Positions 22,747 to 33,946 are shown, numbered from the stretch's first letter. The stretch: 64,000 nt of DNA from Labia minor (GCA_963082975.1 OY720345.1:55720528-55784527); one strand, 5' to 3'. The notes: generated by a model from the letters alone, not told the origin. A program made the numbers and translations.

Positions 22747-25700
22747 ATGAAATTGATTGCTAATTCCAACTATATTAAACAAACCATTCGAAATGAAATT
22801 ATACTTTTAGGAACTGCTCAAATATATCTAAAATCCAAGAGTGGAAAATATATTAAAGCGGTAGCTTTGATAGATCAAGGGTCCCAAATCTCTTGTATTT
22901 CCAAGCGATTGGCGCACGAATTAAATTACCAAATGAAAAATTCTAAGATTCAAATAACGGGAATTGCGGGCAAAGAATTGCAATCTAAATTAAAGGAAAC
23001 GGAGATTACGATCAATTGTCCTAAATCTAAAGAAAATATAATAACTAAATGTATAGTATTAGATATTATTTCTAAACAAGAAGTTAACAAAATAAGCAAA
23101 ATTTCATTGGAAGGATTATTTTCGGGATTGGAATTAGCTGATGAAGAATTTTACAAAACGAAAGAAATTGATATATTAATAGGTTCTGATTTGATGTCAC
23201 AAATATTGTTATTCGACGAAGCGCCCAAACGAAATAATGATTTGGTCGGGATCAAAACTAAATTTGGTTGGGTCATTTTTGGAAAATTAAGTATATTTGA
23301 CATCAACATTGTTAATAAGAAACAAATAATGAATTGTCACATGGAAAACTTACAGTTAAATGAATTATTGAAAAGGTTTTGGGAAACCGAAGAGATAAAT
23401 TCATCGATTCCAGACTCATCTGAAGAAGTAAAAGCAGAAAGTCTATTCAACGAAACGACTAAACGTGATTCTAAAGGTAGGTATATTGTGGCCTTACCTT
23501 TTAAATCAGATCCCATAACACTAAACGATAATAAATATATAACTAAGAAACAATACTTTAATTTGCAAAAACGTATAAATAAAAATACCGAAATGAAACA
23601 ATTATATAATGAATTTTTGAATGATTATTTGGAATCAGGACACATGAAAAAATCAACTATCAAAGTAAATTATGTCATACCGCATCATGTCATATTAAAA
23701 GAATCTAGTTCTACTACCAAATTGAGAGTTGTATTTAATGCTTCAATGAGCGTTAGTAATGGAATTAGTTTGAACGAAATATTATGTAAAGGTCCCAAAA
23801 TTCAGAAAGAATTGGTAGAAATCTTAACATTATTTAGAATGAATAAATTTGCTATTTGTTGTGACATAAAACAAATGTATCGGCAGATATTAATTCGAGA
23901 GGCCGATCGCAAATATCAACACATTTATGCTAAGACATCTTATGATATTGAACCTATAGAATATGAATTAAATACGGTGACTTACGGATTAACTTCATCA
24001 TCATATCAAGCACAAAGAGTATTAAAACAATTAGTTATTGATGAAGGCGATATATACCCGTTAGCCTCTAATGCAATCTTAAATAATACTTATATGGATG
24101 ACATTGTTACTGGTGCGGATTCGATTAGTGAAGTTATTAAATTAAAAAACGAATTAATTGAATTGTTACTGAAAGGATGTTTTGAACTTAGAAAATGGAG
24201 TTCAAATAGTTTCTTTATAATGGACTCTATCCCTAATGAACATAGAGAAACCCAATTAATTATCAAGGATAGTGAAGAATCATCATTAAAAATTTTGGGC
24301 TTACAGTGGATAACTCATTCAGATATATTCTCGTATCATGTGACTCTTCCCGATACACAACCCACAAAAAGAAATATATTATCGAAAATAGCTAGAATAT
24401 TTGATCCTCTTGGCCTGATAAGCCCTATAATATTCAAAGCCAAACTAATTATGCAAAAAATTTGGTTAGAGAAATGTGATTGGGATCAATTACCATCTAA
24501 TGATATTATTAATTCATGGGAGAATTTTGAAAATGAATTAAGCACATTAGCTCGACTCAAAATTCCTCGATATATTTCTCAAACTAAAGTATTAAAAACA
24601 TCTTTAGTTGGGTTCTCAGATGCATCTGAGAGAGGTTATGCTTGTTGTATTTATTTACGTATCACAAATAATGATATACATTTCATAAACCATCTAGTAA
24701 CATCTAAAACTAAAGTAGCTTCCTTAAAAACACAAACGATTCCTAAATTAGAGCTAAATGGTGCTTTAATGTTAGCCAAATTATTTGAAAAAACTTATGA
24801 ATTACTTAAATCAAGAATTAATGGAAATTGTTATTTATTCACAGATTCTCAGATCGTATTAGCATGGCTAAAAACTCTGCCGCATCGTTTAAAAGTATTT
24901 GTGGCGAATAGAGTAGTCCAAATAAATGATTTGATCAGATCACACAGTTGGAAATACGTGAGAAGTGATCAAAATCCAAGTGACTTAGCCTCTAAAGGAT
25001 GTACAGCTAATCAATTAATAGATAATAAATTATGGTGGAATGGACCGGAGTTCTTATCAAAAAATGAAAATTTATGGGATATGCAAGAAATAACACTGAA
25101 CGAAATACCAGAATTAAAAGTCATTAAACCTATATGTATGCATTCAGAAATAAAAGAAATGAATTGTATTTTATTAAAAATAGATCAAACATCATCACTA
25201 CTGAAATTACAAAGAATAATTGGATATGTATTAAGATTTAAAAATATATGTCAGAAAAAATTCGTCGGAAATAAAAATATGCCTTTGTCTTTACTAGAGT
25301 TATCACAAGCTTTAATCATTTGTTTTCGAGTAACACAAAATTATTATTATGATAAAGAATTTAATGAAATTAGAAAAGGACTTAATAAAAATTGTTCGTT
25401 GAAAAGATTATCTCCTTTCATAGATTCTAACGAAATTATAAGAGTTGGAGGTAGATTACGTCACGCTAATATCAAAGAATGCAGTAAACATCCTGTTCTA
25501 TTACCTAAAAGGTGCCAATTGGCTAAATTATTTATTGATCATTACCATATAGTAACATTGCATGGAGGTCCTCAATTGGTTCAATCGACTATGCAACAAG
25601 AAGTATGGATAGTTAATGCTAGAAATATGATTCGACACCAAATATATAAATGTATAAAATGTGTTAGATTAAAAGGTGAAGCGTTAAAACCGTATATGAG

Positions 25701-26658
25701 TGATCTTCCAATCAGTAGGTTTTCACAAGAACGAGTATTTGCAAACGTTGGAATGGATTATTCAGGACCATTTCAAATAAAAGAAATTAATCGAAGGAAA
25801 CCTACTATTTTTAAATGTTATTTGGTTATTTTTGTATGTATGTCTATAAAAGCCGTGCATATAGAAATAAGTACTGAATTAACGACGAAGTCATTTTTAC
25901 TAGCATTAGACCGATTCATTGCTAGAAGAGGTCTCCCGAGAAATTTGTATTCAGATTGTGGTACAAATTTTATAGGAGCCTACAACAAGCAAAATCAATT
26001 ATATTCTTATTTAAACAAAAATAAAATAGAATTATTTGAAGAAATAGCTAAAAGAAAAATCGAATTTCATTTTAATCCTCCTGCAGCGCCTTCCTTTGGA
26101 GGGCTATGGGAAGCAGGAGTCAAAAGCGCAAAGCATCATTTAAAAAGAATACTTGGAAATCATATTCCTAGTCTCGAAGAAATGTTTACTATTGTCTCGA
26201 AAATTGAAGCAGTATTAAACTCAAGACCTTTATGTCCAGTTTCATGTGAATCAGAAGACGCAAATTGTTTTTTAACTCCTGGTCATTTTATAACTGGTAG
26301 TCCTCTTCTTACTGCTTTAGAAATGGATTATACACCTGATCAACAAAATAAATTAACCAAATGGAAACAACATAAACAAATGGTGCAACTATTTTGGAAA
26401 AGATGGTCTAAGGAATATTTACAAACACTAATGAAACGTTACAAAAACTACACCAACCAAGATAAAAACGTGTCGGTTAACGATATTGTCATAGTAAAGG
26501 AAGATAATTCCATCCCTATGAGATGGCCATTAGGCCGTGTATTGGAAGTATACCCTGGTGATGATAATATAATCAGAGTATGCAAAGTATTAATGAACGG
26601 AAATAAGTATATTAGGCCAGTTAATAAATTAATTCTTATTAATAATAGATTTCTTTAA
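22747..26658 (+). CDS. BEL/Pao pol: protease, reverse transcriptase, RNase H, integrase
   Basis: An intact frame of 1303 codons from the first ATG; the frame is open from 22717. Domains in order (numbering from that ATG): aspartic protease with ALIDQGSQ (Asp43; DQG instead of the usual DSG/DTG); reverse transcriptase with YMDD at 449-452; RNase H with FSDAS (Asp625) and FTDSQ; integrase zinc-binding region near 935-985 with H-x-H and CIKC; integrase core with Asp1004 (GMDYSG), Asp1070 (SDCGTNF) and Glu1122 (GGLWEAG); and a C-terminal DUF5641-like module ending RPVNKLILI. All catalytic residues examined are present. It may be expressed as Gag-Pol by readthrough. Confidence 0.95.
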   Translation: MKLIANSNYIKQTIRNEIILLGTAQIYLKSKSGKYIKAVALIDQGSQISCISKRLAHELNYQMKNSKIQITGIAGKELQSKLKETEITINCPKSKENIITKCIVLDIISKQEVNKISKISLEGLFSGLELADEEFYKTKEIDILIGSDLMSQILLFDEAPKRNNDLVGIKTKFGWVIFGKLSIFDINIVNKKQIMNCHMENLQLNELLKRFWETEEINSSIPDSSEEVKAESLFNETTKRDSKGRYIVALPFKSDPITLNDNKYITKKQYFNLQKRINKNTEMKQLYNEFLNDYLESGHMKKSTIKVNYVIPHHVILKESSSTTKLRVVFNASMSVSNGISLNEILCKGPKIQKELVEILTLFRMNKFAICCDIKQMYRQILIREADRKYQHIYAKTSYDIEPIEYELNTVTYGLTSSSYQAQRVLKQLVIDEGDIYPLASNAILNNTYMDDIVTGADSISEVIKLKNELIELLLKGCFELRKWSSNSFFIMDSIPNEHRETQLIIKDSEESSLKILGLQWITHSDIFSYHVTLPDTQPTKRNILSKIARIFDPLGLISPIIFKAKLIMQKIWLEKCDWDQLPSNDIINSWENFENELSTLARLKIPRYISQTKVLKTSLVGFSDASERGYACCIYLRITNNDIHFINHLVTSKTKVASLKTQTIPKLELNGALMLAKLFEKTYELLKSRINGNCYLFTDSQIVLAWLKTLPHRLKVFVANRVVQINDLIRSHSWKYVRSDQNPSDLASKGCTANQLIDNKLWWNGPEFLSKNENLWDMQEITLNEIPELKVIKPICMHSEIKEMNCILLKIDQTSSLLKLQRIIGYVLRFKNICQKKFVGNKNMPLSLLELSQALIICFRVTQNYYYDKEFNEIRKGLNKNCSLKRLSPFIDSNEIIRVGGRLRHANIKECSKHPVLLPKRCQLAKLFIDHYHIVTLHGGPQLVQSTMQQEVWIVNARNMIRHQIYKCIKCVRLKGEALKPYMSDLPISRFSQERVFANVGMDYSGPFQIKEINRRKPTIFKCYLVIFVCMSIKAVHIEISTELTTKSFLLALDRFIARRGLPRNLYSDCGTNFIGAYNKQNQLYSYLNKNKIELFEEIAKRKIEFHFNPPAAPSFGGLWEAGVKSAKHHLKRILGNHIPSLEEMFTIVSKIEAVLNSRPLCPVSCESEDANCFLTPGHFITGSPLLTALEMDYTPDQQNKLTKWKQHKQMVQLFWKRWSKEYLQTLMKRYKNYTNQDKNVSVNDIVIVKEDNSIPMRWPLGRVLEVYPGDDNIIRVCKVLMNGNKYIRPVNKLILINNRFL

Positions 26659-26664
26659 TTTCTT

Positions 26665-26680
26665 AAAAAAAAGGGGGGAA
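26665..26680 (+). promoter_or_regulatory. Polypurine tract of the BEL/Pao element
   Basis: Eight A, six G and two A lie three bases before the 3' LTR. This is the expected primer for plus-strand DNA synthesis. Confidence 0.85.
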
Positions 26681-26683
26681 TAA

Positions 26684-27296
26684 TGTTTACGTTGTAAAAT
26701 GTTTAGTTAAATAAGGTTGGTGAAAAAAAAGGCATAAAATTAATTAACTAAATGAAATTTGATATTGTTAATTATATTTATAAAATTATATAATATTGGT
26801 CTTTATTGTCAAGTATAAACAGTTTTTATTTAGATGTGTTGTTATATATATATAAAAATCTTCCCCAAAAAGAATAAAAGTAACGAAAAACGAAGAATTA
26901 ACAAGATTAAAAAGAAAATATCCAGCAAGTGTAATAGATGTGCGTGTAAACCTAATCACATTCCAGATATTCATAGAGTTAATTAAATAAAGGTTAGTGG
27001 ACAATATAAACACTGATTAAACTAAATTTTATTATTAAAATATATTAAATAATTAATTGACTTAATATTAATTTCAATGGCAAAGCTATAAATAATATTT
27101 AAATTTATGTTATATTTTAAATAATATTATTAAAAAAGAATTAAGAAAATTGTTAAATTTATAAACTAAATAATTGATGTTAAATGTTTGTTATTTCATT
27201 AAAAAATTCATGTAATTTCACCTCCTTTATTTAAACATAACTTACAGCCTACATATAAAGTAAAATACCAGCAAATAAAGGTTAGTGAAATTAACA
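26684..27296 (+). repeat. 3' LTR of the BEL/Pao element
   Basis: 613 bp, starting TGTTTACGTTG and ending GAAATTAACA, followed by the target duplication ATTAT. It carries one TA unit fewer than the 5' LTR and is otherwise identical by eye. Confidence 0.95.
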
Positions 27297-27659
27297 ATTA
27301 TTATTATTATTTGTATTTCCGGCATTTTGAAAATCGTATGATTCCTTTTTGATTTGATTTTCATCAGCTTCGGGGTCACCACTTGTTAATTTTTAATTAA
27401 TAACAACAAAGATAATTTATTTATTTTTACACTTTTTATTTAAGCCAAAGCTTTGTACATGTTAGTTTATAATAATGTTTACTAATACATCTCATTAATC
27501 AACAATTAACAATCTAATTATATCAAAAAATATAAACAACTTAATATTTATGATAAAAATAAAATTGCCTTAAAATCTAAAATTTACAATTATTATAATT
27601 CATAATTATTTATTTTCTAATGAATTATTATTAATGTTATTATTTTATTAATAAATAAT

Positions 27660-28400
27660 TTTAATTTTGATCTCATAATTGGATTTTCATTTTCAAGTAA
27701 GTAAGATGGCTGGAATAGAGATAGATAGATATAACATTTACACTAATAATGTTTCGGATTCGTTCTATAATAAATTGATGATGTCATTTAATTCTCCTAC
27801 TATATATCGAATCGAATATAAAGATAAATCTTCAAAACGTTGTGTGAAACAATTTCAAATAATTTAAATGTATATCTATTAATGAAATTAAAAAATCAAA
27901 TATATGAATATAATATAAATATAATATAATATAATATATTTTAAATAAGAACCCAAAAACAAATAAATGTTTTATCTAATATATACTAATTGAATATTTA
28001 GTATATAATATTTTATAATAATTACCGGAGTATAATAAATTGATATCGTCATTTAATTCTCCTATATATCGAATCGAATATAAAGATAAATCTTCTACTA
28101 AACATTGTGTAAAAAAAATCAAATATGAATATAATATAAATATTTTTAATTTTATTTTAAGAATAGATATATATATCTCACAGGCGGTGGTTGTGACGTC
28201 ATCCATATATTATAAATTTAAATTAAGAAGAACTAATAAAGGTGTAGTTTTCCAGAGATGTGATCAATAAAACTCAATTTTTCTTTATAAATACTATCTC
28301 TAGTGTGAATTTCAAAAAAATCATTAGAGCGGTTTTTGAGAACAAAGAAACAAACAAACAAACAATTTTTACTCGTATAAGAAGATAAGATATTTACATT
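27660..28400. repeat. Repeat-derived region with an internal direct repeat
   Basis: The block with AATTCTCCTA, ATCGAATCGAATATAAAGA and TAAATCTTC occurs twice, near 27773-27840 and 28035-28100. GAAACAATTTCAAATAATTT near 27846 is the complement of a family B motif. The right part has GTGACGTCATCC and a run of ACAAACAAACAA, typical of non-autonomous DNA elements. ORFs here are low-complexity and not supported as genes. Confidence 0.5.
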
Positions 28401-28592
28401 TATTTTAGGAAACTGGCAATAGTATAAAAACCTAAAAATATCATATCTATGGAAGGAATGAAAGAGACAGGGGATTAATAGATAAAGAATAGGGGTGAAG
28501 TAGGAAAAATGATTATATTAAATAATAAATATAGCTAACTGTTACAATTTAACTTATTATTAAATTATGATACCGAGTCAATTTTTTAATTT

Positions 28593-29567
28593 TCAATCCA
28601 CCAGTATTTCTTTTTTCTCGATATTCTCACTCTTATCTCTTTTAGAGATTGACATATTGTATCGCCAGAATCTATAGAGGTCTTTGCTATCTAGAAAAGG
28701 ATCATACTTCTGTCCGTACTTTTTCTGAATATATGGTGTCTTGGATGTAGCCGTCAGGTGGAATAAATCTTTTAAGAAATGATAAATTAGAAGTTTGTTT
28801 AAAAGAAATGCAACTTTACTAGTGAAATCATCACTGTGTATGTTGCAAACGACAGTGGAGAACGGGTGTTTCAAAGGTTTTTTAATGAGTGGATTATGTT
28901 ATGTATATTTGAATAAAATTTATCGCTTTCTTGTGCAATAATGTGAGTGAATTTATCTGATGGTTCATTTAAGCGGCATCCCTGATATTTTCTGAGTTCT
29001 ATTAAATTTGGATTGCCAGGCTTCGTGGAAGCGCATATCGATTGCTCACACGGCTGACATTCATATGTTAAAAGTTGTCTTATCAAATAACCGACAACGT
29101 AGCCAGTTTTATTAATATTAATATTCGGGGGTGTGGTAGGATCAAAAGTGGTGGTATGTGACGGGAGAGTAGGATCAGGAATCTTAGTATTGTTGTGGGA
29201 AGTTATTTTAGTAAGGAAATGTTTGTAGGAGAGGAGAATTTGGTTTCCATTATCTTCACAATTCGACCCAGTGCTACATTTCGCAGTGTTATTTAAAATA
29301 GCTGTTTTGTATGCATCAATGAATTGTAAAGCTGATGGTTTGGTATTGCACCCACACAACCCTCTAGTAATACTAAAAAGATTCTCTGAAGGATCTTGTT
29401 TTAAAGATCTTGTATTTAGATCTTTGAAACCAAGTTTCTGTAGATTATTCCACAAATAGGCTACGTTGCCGTTTGTCGCAATTAATAACTTCACAGATGG
29501 AGGTTTTCCCACACTCTTCTCACTTTTAAAAAAATTTAAGCTTTGACAACTCTTTACGAGCTTTTTT
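28593..29567 (-). pseudogene. P-element-like transposase C-terminal fragment
   Basis: One minus-strand frame is open from about 29567 to 28871 and a second frame from 28874 to 28593; they overlap by 4 bases in different phases. The first has LKQDPSENLFSITRG, SALQFIDAYKTAILNN and GYVVGYLIRQLL. These correspond to the conserved C-terminal region of P-element/THAP9-type transposases (pattern QD-x-ENxFGxIR, then ALQF, then AGYxxR). A cysteine cluster CQPCEQSIC follows. The N-terminal THAP and catalytic regions are absent, so it is a remnant. Confidence 0.65.
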
Positions 29568-30659
29568 ATAAAGAATTATTTTATATATCTAAATATAAAA
29601 AAAAATTTCTATATTTTTTAGAAAATTAATTTAAATACATGTCCATTTTCTAAATAATTGTATATAAAATGATATAATTATTTTTGCATCATCAACCAAT
29701 ATCAGAAAAAATAGCAAATAATTTTTTAAAAGTTTAATTTATAAAAAAATTCTTTTATATATCTATAAATAAAAATTTATTAAATTTTTTAATTTAAAAT
29801 TGGCCTGCGATCTGGCGGGCGCTTGCAGTGCGCTCTGGTGGGCATCTTAAAAAATGCGCTAGGCATGATGAAAAAAATCTGTTTAAGATCTTGCTATTAC
29901 ATATGTGTCTAACGCCTGGTATTAACTTTTGAAACCTCTATTGGCGCCCCTGACAATGATAAGAATAACTTCTTGATGAAAAAACTGGTAGTTTTTTTAA
30001 ATTTATTTTTATTTAGAAGGAATAATGAAAATATTGTGGAATTTTCAGTTAAGTGAAAAATTATTTATTTAGAGGTAAAACTGACATTTCATCAATAATT
30101 TTTTATATTTTCATATTATTGCTGAAACGTTGGTTTTATTTCAAAAATAAATCATTTTTCACTTAACTGAAAATTCCACAATTTTTAATTGTAGTTAGGG
30201 AATTTACACAAATAGATAAAAAAGTAATGTTCTATGTAATATATTTTATGATAAAATAATTATTAATAAACGATTAATAAAACAAAAAGACATTGATTAG
30301 TTAATTGGGATAAAAATTAATTTAATTAGACTTTTAAATTAATAAAAATTGATTAATTTCTAAAAAATATATAACACTTAAAATAAAATGAGTTTTTTCA
30401 TATAAAATTAAATTCTAAATATATGGGCGCCTGAAGAGTCAACTGTTTTCGCCTGCAACACCATCTGGTGTTCGTATTTCACCTGCCCACCACCGGTCCA
30501 GGTTTAATAAAGGATGGTCTGTGGTTAACACGTGTTAAGTTTATTTTATGGTCTATTGATTATTATTTTGAATTTCAATTAAAATCTATAGTTAAAACGT
30601 TTATATTACTTATTACCTTAAATATAATTTGTAAATGATAATATATTAATCAATTAAAA
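29568..30659. other. AT-rich stretch with repeat fragments and a hairpin
   Basis: GC-richer MITE-like pieces lie at about 29805-29955 (GGCGGGCGCTTGC and TTGGCGCCCCTGAC) and about 30423-30515. The second resembles 62775-62850 (GGGCGCCTG, GCCATCTGGTGTTCG). A separate inverted repeat at 30036-30180 is listed on its own. Confidence 0.5.
30036..30180. repeat. Short foldback element
   Basis: The arms TGTGGAATTTTCAGTTAAGT (left) and the complement ending AATTCCACA (right) are nearly perfect over about 35 bases, with a loop of about 75 bases. There is no ORF. Confidence 0.7.
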
Positions 30660-32074
30660 ATGGATCTGAATAAATCACAAGAAGACAGAAAATATCCAAT
30701 ATATATAGGTAATTTTTATGTTCATCTATAATTATTGTTAATTTTCAATAGTATTATATTTTTAAATATATTTCTAACGATATTCATTATATTAATTTTT
30801 AAAATAGTTGGATAATGATTTAACATAATGAAAATAAAATTGTTTTAGGTACTTTATATCCTTGTGTATATTGCTACACCAATTTCATAAATGAGGAATT
30901 TTTATGTAAACATTTAAAAATATGTATTTTCAAACAAATATTTTCAATTTTAAAAAATAAATTAGAACATAAAAATGATACAGTTCAATATTCCAAGAAA
31001 AACAGTCTTGACGAAAAATTTGCAAATACGAATTTAAACAATTCAGAAGACATACATACAGGTGAAAAGCCTTTTGAATGTGATCATTGTAAAAAGAAAT
31101 TTTATGATAAATCACATTTAACTGATCATTTATTAATTCATTCAGGTGAAAAGCCTTTTGAATGTAATTATTGTAAAAAGAAATTTTATGATAAATCACA
31201 TTTAACTGATCATTTATTAATTCATTCAGGTGAAAAGCCTTTTGAATGTAATCATTGTAAAAAGAAATTTAAACAAAAATCACATTTAAATACACATTTA
31301 TTAATTCATACAGGTGAAAAGCATTTTGAATGTAATGATTGCAAAAAGAAATTTAAACAAAAATCACATTTGAATAAACATTTATTAATTCATACAGGTG
31401 AAAAGCATTTTGAGTGTAATTATTGTAAAAAGAAATTTAACCGGAACTATTATTTAAATAGACATATATTAATTCATACAGGAGAAAATTCTTTTGAATG
31501 TAAGTATTGTAAAAAGAAATTTAATCAAAAATTTTATTTAGATAATCATATATTAATTCATACCGGTGAAATGCCTTTTGGATGTAATTATTGTAAAAAG
31601 AAATTTAATCACAAATGTAATTTAAATAGACATTTATTAAATCATACTGGAGAAAAGCCTTTTCAATGTAATTATTGTAAAAAGAAATTTAATCAAAAAT
31701 ATTATTTAGATAATCATATATTAATTCATACCGGTGAAAATCCTTTTGAATGTAATTATTGTAAAAAGAAATTTAATAGGAAATCACATTTAAATGAACA
31801 TATATTAATTCATACAGGTGAAAAGCCTTTTGAATGTAATCATTGTAAAAAAAAATTTAAACAAAAAGGACATTTAAATACACATTTATTAATTCATACC
31901 GGTGAAAAGCCTTTTGAGTGTAATTATTGTAAAAAGAAATTTACCCGGAACTCATATTTAAATAGACATATATTAATTCATACAGGTGAAAATCCTTTTG
32001 AATGTAATTATTGTAAAAAGAAATTTAATCATAAAAATAATTTAACTACACATTTATTAATACATACTGATTGA
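30660..32074 (+). CDS. C2H2 zinc-finger protein with a 12-finger array (two exons)
   Basis: Exon 1 is 30660-30708 (MDLNKSQEDRKYPIYI plus one base, donor GTAATT). Exon 2 is 30849-32074 (acceptor TTTTAG, stop TGA). They join in phase to 424 residues. An N-terminal C2HC finger (Cys22, Cys25, His38, Cys42, spacing X2-X12-X3) is followed by a Lys/Asn-rich linker. Then come 12 C2H2 fingers at an exact 28-residue pitch from residue 94, joined by HTGEK/HTGEN linkers. The finger frame is nearly constant (CNYCKKKF...L..HILIH) while putative base-contact positions vary. It is probably a nuclear DNA-binding protein with unknown target. The start is chosen because it is the first ATG joining a donor to the long open exon. 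Confidence 0.85.
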
Positions 32075-32184
32075 AATATAGTCTTATTAATGAAGACTAA
32101 AGATGATTCTTTGATTATAGTTTATATTTATACTTTATAGTTTTATATTTAAATCAATCTAAATCTGATTTTTTTAACTTAAAT

Positions 32185-33095
32185 TATTGTTAATTTTCAC
32201 TAGTTTTATATTTTTAAATATATTTTTAAGGATATTCATTTTTTCATATCGATTTTTAAAATATTTAGATATCGATTTAACATAATGAAAATAAAATTGT
32301 TTTAGGCCCTTTATATCAGTGTGTATATTGACTCACTAATTTTATAAACGAGGAATTTTTATGTATACATTTAAAAATATGTATTTTCAAACAAAAATAT
32401 TTTCAATTTTAAAAAATAAATTAAAACTTAAAAATTATATACAGTTCAATATTCCAAGAAAAACAGTCCTGACGAAAAACTTGAAGATTCAAACAATACA
32501 GAAGACTTGCGTTTTGAATGTAATCCTTGTATAAAAAAATTTAATGATAAATCATATTTAACTGATCATATATTAATTCATACCGGTGCAAATCCTTTTG
32601 AATGTAATGTTTGTAAAAATAAATTTAATCAGAAATCTAATTTAAATAATCATTTATTAATTCATACAGGCAAAATACCTTTGGAATGTAATTTTTGTAA
32701 AAAGAAATTTAATTTAAAATCATATTTAAATAAACATTTATTAATTCATACAGGCGAAAAGCATTTTAAATGTAATCATTGTAAAAAGTAATTTAATCGA
32801 AAATTTAATTTAGATAATCAAATATATTAATTCATACCGGGGAGAAGCCTTTTGATTGTAATTATTAGAAAAAATGAATTTAACCATAAATCTGTTTTAA
32901 TTGACATTTATTAATTCGTACAGGTGAAACGCCTTTTGAATGTAATTATTGTAAAAAAAAAATTAATTTTAAATCAACATTTAATAAACATTTATTAATT
33001 CATACAGAAGATAAACCTTTTGAATGTTATTGTTGTAAAATGAAATTTAATCAGAAATCCAATTTAAATACACATTTATTAATACACACATTCTA
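32185..33095 (+). pseudogene. Decayed tandem duplicate of the zinc-finger gene
   Basis: Sequence from about 32185 matches intron 1 and exon 2 of the upstream gene, including the acceptor at 32306 and the N-terminal segment. The copy then carries an early in-frame stop (TGA near 32330), a stop at about 32789-32791, and frameshifts near 32820-32900. One stretch of three to four fingers is still open (32507-32791). Its 3' flank (AATATAGTCTTAATGAAGAC) repeats that of the first gene. No copy of exon 1 is present, because the duplication begins inside intron 1. Confidence 0.85.
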
Positions 33096-33739
33096 TTTGA
33101 AATATAGTCTTAATGAAGACTAAAGATGATTCTTAATTTGATTATAGCTTATATTATATACATTATAGTTTTATATTTAATTCAATCAAAATCTGATTTA
33201 TTTAACTTTTTATTTATATTAATTACTTTATTTGGTCAATTAATAACTACATTATTACTTATTTTCTTATTACATTTACTAATTTCTTTTAAGAATCTTA
33301 TCCTTTTATTAATCATGTTCGTTTATTTTTCTTTATTTATGTATCCGCTTGATACATCTACTAGCGGCTTGTAAGGCCTAAACAATTAAAAGAAAACTAT
33401 TGTTCCTGAAAATCGAAAGTGGGAATGGGATGAATCCTTAATATCTATTAATTTTGCTCGAAGGGCTAAAAAGAGGAATTAATAAAAATACGATAGATAC
33501 TTCACTTCTATCGCACCTTGAAAATTGGGTGGACTGTATAAAAAAGGTCTTTTTACGATATTAAAGATTCGGGATGGAGAAAAGATCGCTAAATAAAAAC
33601 TGGAATCAAATTTTACAATATTTTAATTAAAATCAATTTATTTTAATGAAAAAGGATTAATTATATTTAGGATCACCTAAATATATATATATTAACTTAA
33701 ATCTAAAATTTAAGACTAAAATTAATATAACCTTTAACA
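33096..33739. other. AT-rich stretch, nothing firmly recognised
   Basis: The first part is duplicated 3' flank of the zinc-finger unit. The hydrophobic 82-codon ORF at 33126-33374 lies in AT-rich DNA and shows no family motif. A short open run near 33390-33483 (with VPENRKWEWDESL) could be a coding remnant but is too short to assign. Confidence 0.4.
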
Positions 33740-33946
33740 CGGGGATTGGGAAAGGGAATTCGCCGTCTCGCGTGTCTTGGATGATCCAGATATCAATTGG
33801 CTTTGGAAACCCTTCGAGTTTCCAACGGATTAACTGGACCTCAACGGCTGCAACGTGGCAGAAATGGTCCCCCTCAGGAACCAATGGTTTTGTCCTCTCA
33901 GAAAAAACTCTGGAGCTCAGGGCCGGCAGCTTAAGTCTCTGTAGAG
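33740..33946 (-). other. GC-richer island, part 1 (split by the hAT element)
   Basis: This stretch and 36936-37140 are much richer in GC than their surroundings and become contiguous when the hAT insertion and one target copy are ignored. On the minus strand this part has an open frame with GDHFCHVAAVEVQLIRWKLE, and the other part has a TATA-like ATAAAAAGGCGG near 37078-37095. It could be an LTR, a promoter with first exon, or another element. No family was recognised. Confidence 0.4.

Larger units (their letters stand above)
20766..27296 (+). mobile_element. BEL/Pao LTR retrotransposon, apparently complete and very young
   Basis: Two LTRs of 615 and 613 bp flank gag and pol. The target duplication ATTAT is at 20761-20765 and 27297-27301. 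A primer-binding site follows the 5' LTR and a purine tract precedes the 3' LTR. By eye the LTRs differ only by one TA unit in a short TA repeat. Gag has a frame change and a TGA separates gag from pol, while the long pol frame is intact. Confidence 0.95.

Noticed and set aside
33126..33374. 82-codon hydrophobic ORF that could be a membrane protein
   Set aside because: AT-rich DNA readily yields Leu/Ile/Phe-rich frames; there is no family motif, and the first part is duplicated zinc-finger flank.
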